Origin: Chaunax sp. Z400
Lineage: Eukaryota; Chordata; Actinopteri; Lophiiformes; Chaunacidae
Length of the DNA stretch: 64,000 nucleotides
Assembly (NCBI GenBank): GCA_037577475.1
Contig: CM075184.1
Coordinates: 2,483,001-2,547,000, forward strand
Direction of reading: 5' to 3'
This document shows positions 13,501 to 23,044 of the stretch, piece after piece (the first letter of the stretch is position 1; every line of letters begins with the position of its first letter). Made by a program: the position numbers and the translations under genes. The notes beneath the pieces are model-generated. The model made no database searches, had not been told where the DNA came from, and was given only the letters and a program-made list of their open reading frames with translations.

Positions 13501-15597
13501 CCTGTAGTATAAACCTGTAGTATAAACCTTTAGTATAAACCTTTAGTATAAACCTGTAGTATAAACCTGTAGTATAAACCTGTAGTATAAACGTTTAGTA
13601 TAAACCTTTAGTATAAACCTTTAGTATAAACCTTTAATATAAACCTGTAGTATAAACCTGTGGTATAAACCTTTAGTATAAACCTGTAGTATAAACCTGT
13701 AGTATAAACCTGTAGTATAAACCTGTAGTATAAACCTTTAGTATAAACCTGTAGTATAAACCTTTAGTATAAACCTGTAGTATAAACCTGTAGTATAAAC
13801 CTGTGGTATAAACCTTTAGTATAAACCTGTAGTATAAACCTGTAGTATAAACCTGTAGTATAAACCTGTAGTATAAACCTGTAGTATAAACCTGTAGTAT
13901 AAACCTGTAGTATAAACCTGTAGTATAAACCTGTGGTATAAACCTTTAATATAAACCTGTAGTATAAACCTGTGGTATAAACCTTTAGTATAAACCTTTA
14001 GTATAAACCTGTAGTATAAACCTGTAGTATAAACCTTTAGTATAAACCTTTAGTATAAACCTTTAGTATAAACCTTTAGTATAAACCTTTAGTATAAACC
14101 TTTAGTATAAACCTGTAGTATAAACCTTTAGTATAAACCTGTAGTATAAACCTTTAGTATAAACCTGTAGTATAAACCTGTAGTATAAACCTGTAGTATA
14201 AACCTGTAGTATAAACCTGTAGTATAAACCTTTAGTATAAACCTGTAGTATAAACCTGTAGTATAAACCTGTAGTATAAACCTTTAGTATAAACCTGTAG
14301 TATAAACCTGTAGTATAAACCTGTAGTATAAACCTTTAGTATAAACCTGTAGTATAAACCTGTAGTATAAACCTGTAGTATAAACCTTTAGTATAAACCT
14401 GTAGTATAAACCTGTAGTATAAACCTGTAGTATAAACCTGTAGTATAAACCTGTAGTATAAACCTGTAGTATAAACCTTTAGTATAAACCTTTAGTATAA
14501 ACCTGTAGTATAAACCTGTAGTATAAACCTGTAGTATAAACCTGTAGTATAAACCTGTAGTATAAACCTTTAGTTTAAACCTTTAATATAAACCTGTAGT
14601 ATAAACCTTTAATATAAACCTGTCGTATAAACCTTTAATATAAACCTTTAGTTTAAACCTTTAATATAAACCTGTAGTATAAACCTTTAATATAAACCTG
14701 TCGTTTAAACCTTTAATATAAACCTTTAATATAAACCTTTAGTATAAACCTTTAATATAAACCTGTAGTATAAACCTTTAGTATAAACCTTTAATATAAA
14801 CCTTTAGTATAAACCTGTAGTATAAACCTGTAGTATAAACCTTTAGTATAAACCTTTAGTATAAACCTTTAATATAAACCTTTAATATAAACCTTTAATA
14901 TAAACCTTTAATATAAACCTTTAGTATAAACCTTTAATATAAACCTTTAATATAAACCTTTAATATAAACCTTTAGTATAAACCTTTAATATAAACCTTT
15001 AATATAAACCTTTAGTATAAACCTTTAATATAAACCTTTAATATAAACCTTTAATATAAACCTGTAGTATAAACCTTTAATATAAACCTTTAGTATAAAC
15101 CTTTAATATAAACCTTTAATATAAACCTTTAATATAAACCTGTAGTATAAACCTTTAGTATAAACCTGTAGTATAAACCTGTAGTATAAACCTTTAATAT
15201 AAACCTTTAGTATAAACCTTTAATATAAACCTTTAATATAAACCTTTAATATAAACCTGTAGTATAAACCTTTAGTATAAACCTTTAGTATAAACCTTTA
15301 GTATAAACCTTTAGTATAAACCTGTAGTATAAACCTTTAATATAAACCTTTAGTATAAACCTTTAATATAAACCTTTAATATAAACCTTTAATATAAACC
15401 TGTAGTATAAACCTGTAGTATAAACCTGTAGTATAAACCTGTAGTATAAACCTTTAGTATAAACCTGTAGTATAAACCTTTAGTATAAACCTGTAGTATA
15501 AACCTGTAGTATAAACCTGTAGTATAAACCTGTAGTATAAACCTTTAGTATAAACCTGTAGTATAAACCTGTAGTATAAACCTTTAGTATAAACCTT
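10527..15597. repeat. Higher-order block, copy B, within the 13-bp array
   Basis: This is the partner of the block at about 1431-6007, in the same orientation and with the same series of variant units. It is about 0.5 kb longer through gains of whole units. The last 1.2 kb (about 14400-15597) matches 4810-6007 nearly base for base. One visible difference is a TCGTTTAAAC unit at 14701 where copy A has TCGTATAAAC. This suggests a segmental duplication inside the array followed by unit-level slippage. Confidence 0.8.
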
Positions 15598-15973
15598 TAG
15601 TATAAACCTGTAGTATAAACCTGTAGTATAAACCTTTAGTATAAACCTGTAGTATAAACCTGTAGTATAAACCTGTAGTATAAACCTTTAGTATAAACCT
15701 GTAGTATAAACCTGTAGTATAAACCTTTAGTATAAACCTTTAATATAAACCTTTAGTTTAAACCTTTAATATAAACCTGTAGTATAAACCTTTAGTATAA
15801 ACCTGTAGTATAAACCTTTAGTATAAACCTTTAGTATAAACCTGTAGTATAAACCTGTAGTATAAACCTGTAGTATAAACCTGTAGTATAAACCTTTAGT
15901 ATAAACCTGTAGTATAAACCTGTAGTATAAACCTGTAGTATAAACCTGTAGTATAAACCTTTAATATAAACCT

Positions 15974-17255
15974 TTAGATCATATTAGATCACAACTCATG
16001 TAAACACCAGATCATATTAGATCACAACTCATGTAAACACCAGATCATATTAGATCACAACTCATGTAAACACCAGATCATATTAGATCACAACTCATGT
16101 AAACACCAGATCATATTAGATCACAACTCATGTAAACACCGGATCTATTAGATCACAACTCATGTAAACACCAGATCATATTAGATCACAACTCATGTAA
16201 ACACCGGATCTATTAGATCACAACTCATGTAAACACCAGATCATATTAGATCACAACTCATGTAAACACCAGATCATATTAGATCACAACTCATGTAAAC
16301 ACCAGATCATATTAGATCACAACTCATGTAAACACCGGATCCTGTTAGATCAGAACTCATGTAAACACCGGATCGTATTAGATCACAACTCATGTAAACA
16401 CCAGATCCTAGTAGATCACAACTCATGTAAACATCAGATCATATTAGATCACAACTCATGTAAACACCAGATCATATTAGATCACAACTCATGTAAACAT
16501 CAGATCATATTAGATCACAACTCATGTAAACATCAGATCATATTAGATCACAACTCATGTAAACATCAGATCCTATTAGATCACAACTCATGTAAACATC
16601 AGATCATATTAGATCACAACTCATGTAAACACCAGATCATATTAGATCACAACTCATGTAAACACCGGATCATATTAGATCACAACTCATGTAAACACCG
16701 GATCATATTAGATCACAACTCATGTAAACACCGGATCATATTAGATCACAACTCATGTAAACACCAGATCTATTAGATCACAACTCATGTAAACACCGGA
16801 TCATATTAGATCACAACTCATGTAAACATCAGATCATATTAGATCACAACTCATGTAAACATCAGATCATATTAGATCACAACTCATGTAAACACCAGAT
16901 CCTAGTAGATCACAACTCATGTAAACACCGGATCGTATTAGATCACAACTCATGTAAACACCGGATCATATTAGATCACAACTCATGTAAACACCAGATC
17001 ATATTAGATCACAACTCATGTAAACACCAGATCCTAGTAGATCACAACTCATGTAAACACCAGATCATATTAGATCACAACTCATGTAAACACCAGATCA
17101 TATTAGATCACAACTCATGTAAACACCAGATCCTAGTAGATCACAACTCATGTAAACACCAGATCCTATTAGATCACAACTCATGTAAACACCAGATCAT
17201 ATTAGATCACAACTCATGTAAACACCGGATCGTATTAGATCACAACTCACGTAAA
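15974..17255. repeat. 33-bp satellite array (about 39 units)
   Basis: This is a tandem array of a 33-bp unit that begins GATCATATTAGATCACAACT and continues CATGTAAACACCA. Variants alter the junction (CACCAGATC, CACCGGATC, CATCAGATC) and the start (ATCATATT, ATCCTATT, ATCCTAGT, ATCTATT, ATCGTATT). Each unit contains two GATC sites and the heptamer GTAAACA. Although 33 is a multiple of 3, the unit carries TAG and TAA stops and no open frame persists. The array joins the 13-bp array directly on its left and decays on the right at CTCACGTAAACAGTAG. Confidence 0.96.
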
Positions 17256-18071
17256 CAGTAGAACGAAACCTTCAATGGGAATGATTTCAACCAGAATGGA
17301 GTCCATGTAAACCCAGCTACTGGGTCCAGTACCAGAACAAGACCAGGTTCTTCATTCAAATCAGCTTTTTAATTCGGGAGGCTTTTACAGCAGAACTTTG
17401 AACATAAACAGACAGAGGTGGAAATGTAGATGAACTCAAATGGAAGACGTGGTGTTTATTTACTTTGTGCACTAGAGTGGTTCAGGACTGGAGTACACAT
17501 AGCAGGCTCTGGTGCAGCCAACAGTAATACAGGGATTTCACTCAAACTGACATTAGCTTAGCTTATTTGGATATCATAGCTAGATAATTATCTGATTATA
17601 CACTGGATAGATAACGAATGTGATGCAGAGATACAGCAGAGAGAGATGTAGTAAAATAATAAGATAGAAGAGGAAACTTTGGTTGGTCAAATATATTTTT
17701 AACATAAAAAATGTCAATGAAATACACATTATTACATTATTATTCATGGCTCTAATTTAGGCCTGGTGAAAAGTGGCACAAAGTACAGTGTAAGTGTCAC
17801 CCATGGGTGTTTGGGTCTTAAACTGAGGTGCTGTCAGATGCATTTTTGGCTCATTGCTATCTTCATGTAGGAGAAAAAACCTGTAAATAGTCATTGGAGC
17901 AGAGCCTCTCCTGCACTTTAAAGGGCTCATCACAGATGCACCGACACAACAATACATAACACTTTATACAGACTAATGCACTGATCAGCTCTGACATCAT
18001 CCTGGTCCACATGTACATCTGATGAGGCTGTGGATTTGTGCATCACTAAGACCTATTACACACACAGCAGC
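17256..18071. other. Intergenic, no gene recognised
   Basis: This is unique-looking, moderately AT-rich sequence right of the satellite. The only open frame is a 66-codon minus-strand one (17757-17957) with no recognisable domain. No splice-site and coding pattern, RNA gene or named repeat could be supported. Confidence 0.5.
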
Positions 18072-18102
18072 CCTCCTCCTCCTCCTCCTCCTCCTCCTCC
18101 TC
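18072..18102. repeat. (CCT)n trinucleotide microsatellite
   Basis: This is a run of about ten CCT/CTC triplets. It creates proline-rich and glutamate-rich shadow frames on the two strands, which are not genes. Confidence 0.9.
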
Positions 18103-19430
18103 AGTTAAATATGGCTGACTTTGCTCATATGCAGTCAGATGGAGTTGTTGATGGGACAGAGGATTGGGGGACAGTGGAGACAGAGGGTCCACCAGGACCA
18201 CATATCTGTCCCTCAGTGAGACGAGATGATTCTGATTGGTGCAATTCATGTTACTCATAAAGCATAACTATGAATAATCAACTGATTAACTGAGACCACT
18301 CCTTCACCTTTTTCTTTGTGGCCAGATTATCAACTGTTTTACCAGCAGGGAGTTGCTCTAAATGCACTTACTTCCTTGAACAGGTCACATCTAGTGGACA
18401 TTTACTACATACTATGTGTTGTAAACAAAGGGTCAGAGGTCACTGCTTAATTTTCCAGGCTTCACATCTGAAACATTTGAGAACCAAAAAAAATATTTGA
18501 GCACGTTTTTCATTAAGAATAAATCAAACTGCTGCTTCAGTGTTATCAACATTTTTGACTTAAAGTTAAAAGAGTTTCTAGACTGAAATCAGGAAGTAGC
18601 TGATTAATGGGACCAACAGCTTCCTGTACTTGACCCTTTGATGCTGAGTCCTTCTCATAAGGGGTCTCCATCAGGGGTTCTATTCTGTGGAGAAGGCTTC
18701 CAAACATCTACTCCTTCATCTAAAATATGGATCAGTGTGTATCATTACAGACATTTCATGATACCTCTTTGGGTTTGAGCAAAAGAAAACTTTAAACACA
18801 GAAAAGTTAAACCACTCTGCATCACCTCCAGCAGCAACAACTTATCAGATGTGTGTCTAATGTTGGTCTATTAGCAGGCCAGGATTTAAGAAAGTATGGG
18901 AAACACTTTGCCTGCAGAGGAGTGAATAGATTTAGGAGTGCAGGGAGTGGGGAGGGGTGGAGGTAAAGGGCAGCTGATATGTCAAATATTAACAAGAAGG
19001 TCGCATCCCATCACCTCCTCTGGTTCCTCTGTGGCTCCTCATTAGCATTAGTATTGTGCCCCAGGAGTGAGCTGACAAAGCAAAGTGCTTCTGGTCTCAA
19101 TGGCTTTCAATTGACTTGAAATCCCTTTTGTTTTGCCCCCACCATCCTCCTCCTGCCTCTCTGGGTCTACGGCCATCCACAAAGGCCTCTAGCGTAAAGC
19201 CATGTTCTCAGCATTTAGGCTTCATCATTCCACTGAGAGACCCTAACCGGCCAGGTCCCTGTGGGAAAAGAGATGTTTAATCTCAGTGAGAATTTCACCT
19301 GGTTGAATAAAGGATATGTAACCACTAAGAAAACAGGCAGATGTATGCTAACGGCCTGAAGCCTCTGAGGTGTGTTATATCACAGAGAGCCTTCATGATT
19401 TCACTGTGTTACAGCAGCACAAACACAATT
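18103..19430. other. Intergenic, possible conserved non-coding block near 18880-19260
   Basis: No open frame with recognisable content was found. The stretch 18880-19260 has balanced composition, low repetitiveness and several homeobox- or forkhead-like short words, such as the area around GTCAAATATTAAC and CATTAGCATTAG. It lies about 3.5 kb upstream of a developmental regulator. That makes it a candidate enhancer, but only by context; conservation cannot be tested here. Confidence 0.3.
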
Positions 19431-19733
19431 AAAGCTGCAAGCAGCGTTGAGCCCATCGGGGCATGCACCATCGTCAGCCTCACTACTGCACATCTGGATA
19501 AAAGCAAGGCTCCGTATTTGCATGCATTATCGACACTGAGGGAAGGATTGTGATTTATCTTATTTTGTCCACTACATGTTGCTAGACAACACCCAGTAAT
19601 CCCCTTCTGTTGAATTTTGTGCAAAGTTTCATGAGTTTTTAAGCATGTTTAGACCCTTCTAGTAGATAGAAGAAGAAGAATTCCTTGCAGAACAATAGGG
19701 TCCTCGCACTCATAGTGCTCGGGCCCTAATAAA
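19431..19733. mobile_element. Dispersed non-autonomous fish repeat
   Basis: The block runs from TTAAAGCTGCAAGCAGCG to AGTGCTCGGGCCCTAATAA. Both ends resemble a high-copy dispersed element common in teleost genomes, recalled from the characteristic AACAATAGGGTCCTCGCAC...GCTCGGGCCC 3' end. It contains an AGAAGAAGAA run just before that end and has no coding capacity. The identification is from memory of the terminal motifs, and the class (DNA element or other) is uncertain. Confidence 0.5.
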
Positions 19734-19988
19734 TTACATCACTTAATAATGTTAAAAACCCTCAGAAGACTAATGATACCAAAGCACCATGATAGGACTG
19801 TTAACCCACCACTGACTCCTGCTGCCTCACACTGTTGACTTTTATTTTATATAAAGTTTAATCTAGCTTCAGTAGCACTTCAGTCAGTTTTCATGGAAAT
19901 ACTGGAAACATCTTGATTATGTAACAACAGCCAAATCAAATAATCTATTTCAATTAAACAATAAAACACAAGAAACTGATCTGTTTGC

Positions 19989-20818
<830 letters not shown>

Positions 20819-20900
<82 letters not shown>
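20819..20900. repeat. (TG)n microsatellite, uninterrupted
   Basis: This is about 40 perfect TG units followed by a GGGGTGGGGTGTGGGG G-rich patch (about 20902-20920). Confidence 0.96.
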
Positions 20901-20902
<2 letters not shown>

Positions 20903-20940
20903 GTGGGGTGGGGTGTGGGGATCTATCGTGGGAGTGGTCT

Positions 20941-21027
20941 GGAAATAAAGGAAATAGGGAGGAAGATAAAACGGGAGAAAAAGAGGAAAAGGGGAGGAGA
21001 GATGGAAAAGGACAAAGACAAAGACGT
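20941..21027 (+). repeat. Polypurine tract
   Basis: Almost all bases over about 85 bp are A or G (GGAAATAAAGG, GGGAGGAAGAT, GGGAGAAAAAGAGG and so on). A matching polypyrimidine tract lies 270 bp downstream (21293-21350). Such tracts can form triplex DNA. No function is shown. Confidence 0.8.
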
Positions 21028-21292
21028 GTAGCTGAAATAAGATGGTTTTGTTTTTTCACCTCTCTTCCTGTGTTTTCTGTCTGTTTTATCTTTTTCTATT
21101 AAATGTCCCACAGTTACACTCGTGCTTTGGTAATGCTGAGTTTGTCAGGGGTTTTGTTGCCCTGTCTCCTCCAGACCCTGGGGATGGAGGTTTCATCACA
21201 GTGGCTGTTACCGGTCCAGAACAGCCCCAGACCCAATGAGAGAGTCTGTTCATGTGGGCAGAGATGAAGCGATTCTGGTTGTTTTTCTTTAT

Positions 21293-21350
21293 GCCTCTCT
21301 CCCCCTTCTCTCCCTTCCTCTTTCCTTCTCCCCTCTGTCACTTCCCCCAC
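21293..21350 (+). repeat. Polypyrimidine tract
   Basis: This is about 55 bp of C and T with very few purines (TCTCTCCCCCTTCTCTCCC and onwards). It is complementary in composition to the purine tract at 20941-21027. Confidence 0.8.
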
Positions 21351-22320
21351 TCATCATTTTCTATTAAATACTATATGTCAGTATAGTAATACTGATGTAA
21401 ACCTTATTTCATTTATATGCGCTCAATGTAAACATGACTTAAAATTCAATATAATTAACTCTCTTTCAAAAGTCACATTTGATCACAAACATGACTTGTA
21501 TTGGTGAATGTCATTAAGCAGATTTTCCATGTATTATTCTCACCATAAACCTGCTGCTGTTATGGACACTGATCTGTTTTATTCTTGTTCTTATCGTGTG
21601 TTGGTGTCCTTTTAATTTACTGTTCTATTTATTTTGTCTGGTGCTGTTAGTCTGAGAGAATCACCAAACACAGTTCTGTATATCTACAGTGGCATTAAAG
21701 TGTCTTATGTCTTATATTATTAACCTGCTGTCTGCTCCAGCTGACACAGTAAGGTTTAGGTCCTCCAGACCAGCAAACAAACAACAACCTCTCTGGTCAC
21801 CTGTTCTAACTACTGATCAATAAATGTTAAAATATCAGTAAAAACATCTTTCCTCATTAAAGGTGACAGTGTCATAAATGTCTCGTTAAAGAGAGAGGAG
21901 CTTTATTAAACCCTCAAAATAATCTGGATATTTTTGAACATGCTTCCAGATCTCCACAGACTGTATGTCTTGTACATTTACAGTTAATATGACTCTGTGT
22001 CAGGACATATTGTATGTGTTATGCTAATAACACATGTGATGGGAGCAGTGACGGGAGGTCTGTTCCATAAAACTTATGAAATCAAATCTGTTGTTTAACC
22101 AGAGTTTGTGAAAACACATGATTTTACCACTGACTCTGGTGTGCTGAAATATAATTTGACTTTATTAACCTCAATCAATAAAAAAAAAAGTTTAGAGGAA
22201 AGCAGCTTGAGTAATTTATGAAGAATAAATCATATAATTTATACAATGATACATATGTGTTTAATTCTTTTTAATGTTATATGTTTTATTATATATTTAG
22301 AGGTTAATCAACAACCCTAA
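21351..22320. other. AT-rich intergenic region upstream of mex3b
   Basis: No gene is visible. The segment 21620-21720 ends in CATTAAAGTGTCTTATGTC, which resembles the worn 3' tail of a fish LINE, but the match is weak. The sequence changes sharply from AT-rich to CpG-rich at about 22320, where the mex3b promoter region starts. Confidence 0.45.
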
Positions 22321-22339
22321 AAAAGAATAACGACCCAAA

Positions 22340-22500
22340 TACATCTTGGTCAGAGGACAACAAAGAAGTGGGCGTGCCCTTGCATATGGCCCCGCCTCGT
22401 CGTCTCCGTGTAGCCAATCAGCTCGCGGACATGCAAATAAGCTCGCAGCACCGCATCGTCCCTTCCCAGGCGGTGACGTCACCCGCACATCTCGCTGTCT
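22340..22500 (+). promoter_or_regulatory. mex3b: mex3b proximal promoter: GC box, CCAAT box, octamer, CRE
   Basis: Within a CpG-rich stretch 340-480 bp upstream of the start codon lie a GC-box-like CCCCGCCTC (22390-22398), a CCAAT box in TAGCCAATCAG (CCAAT at 22414-22418), a perfect POU octamer ATGCAAAT (22431-22438) and a perfect palindromic CRE TGACGTCA (22474-22481). There is no good TATA box, as expected for a CpG-island promoter. The transcription start was not determined; a site downstream of the CRE, at about 22500-22550, would fit. The motifs are seen directly and their use is inferred. Confidence 0.6.
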
Positions 22501-22821
22501 GGCTCTGCAAGGACTCAGACAGAAGCAACAGAGGACCTAAGGGAGGCCAGCCGGGGAGGGGTCTTCGTCAGGAGGGACTGTCACCGGTCTGGAGTGAACC
22601 CTCTCCGTCCAGCAGGGCAGCCCGGGACGGCTCGGACCGGGACAGCGACTTTGGAAAACAAAGGGGTGGATGTTTTGTCTCTCCGTTCCCCCCACAGCCG
22701 CACTGACTTATTCTCACTGACCAAACCGGCTCCAGCGCCTGTTCCCTCCTCCCCCCTCTCCCCTCTCTCTCCTTCCTGACCCTCCTTTGCCTCCTACCCG
22801 AGCCCCGCTAACGCTGCAGAG
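22500..22821 (+). promoter_or_regulatory. mex3b: mex3b 5' untranslated region (approximate)
   Basis: This is GC-rich sequence between the promoter motifs and the ATG, with a strongly pyrimidine-rich segment (about 22740-22800, CCTCCCCCCTCTCCCCTCTC) just before the start. Short upstream ATGs occur in it (for example at 22594), so upstream open frames may modulate translation. The 5' boundary is a guess. Confidence 0.5.
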
Positions 22822-23044
22822 ATGCCCAGCTCGCTCTTCGCGGACAGCAGCGTCCAGGGAGATGCGCTAGACGACCAGAGAGCCCTGCAGATCGCACTGG
22901 ATCAGCTCTCCTTGCTCGGCTTGGACAACGACGAGAACCCCCTGTACGACAACAACCAGGAGCCCCGGAAAAAGAGCGTCAACATGACCGAATGCGTCCC
23001 GGTTCCCAGCTCCGAGCATGTGGCGGAGATAGTCGGCAGACAGG
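22822..23044 (+). CDS. mex3b: mex3b coding exon 1
   Basis: This encodes residues 1-74 and the first base of codon 75. The ATG at 22822 is chosen because MPSSLFAD is the conserved Mex-3B N-terminus. The donor is CAGG/GTGTGT with the intron starting at 23045, in phase 1. The splice falls inside the KH1 GRQG loop, as in other vertebrate MEX3 genes. Confidence 0.93.

Larger units (their letters stand above)
1..15973. repeat. 13-bp minisatellite array (about 1,229 units)
   Basis: This is an almost uninterrupted tandem array of a 13-bp unit, CCTGTAGTATAAA. A second very common unit, CCTTTAGTATAAA, differs by a single G/T at position 4. Rarer variants are CCTTTAATATAAA, CGTTTAGTATAAA, CCTGTGGTATAAA, CCTGTCGTATAAA, CCTTTAGAATAAA and CCTTTAGTTTAAA. 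The array is under way at base 1, so its true left edge is outside the window, and it ends abruptly at about 15973. Units with insertions or deletions cluster at about 8975-9625 and 10480-10520. The unit length is not a multiple of 3 and most frames contain stops, so it is non-coding. It does not resemble the vertebrate telomere repeat. The family was not recognised by name; this is a direct reading of the sequence. Confidence 0.97.

Noticed and set aside
1..15973. Telomere-like or CRISPR-like array
   Set aside because: The 13-bp unit is not a telomere motif, and units are contiguous with no unique spacers. The organism is a vertebrate.
15974..17255. CRISPR-like array with 33-bp period
   Set aside because: The whole 33 bp is repeated, with no variable spacers between fixed repeats.
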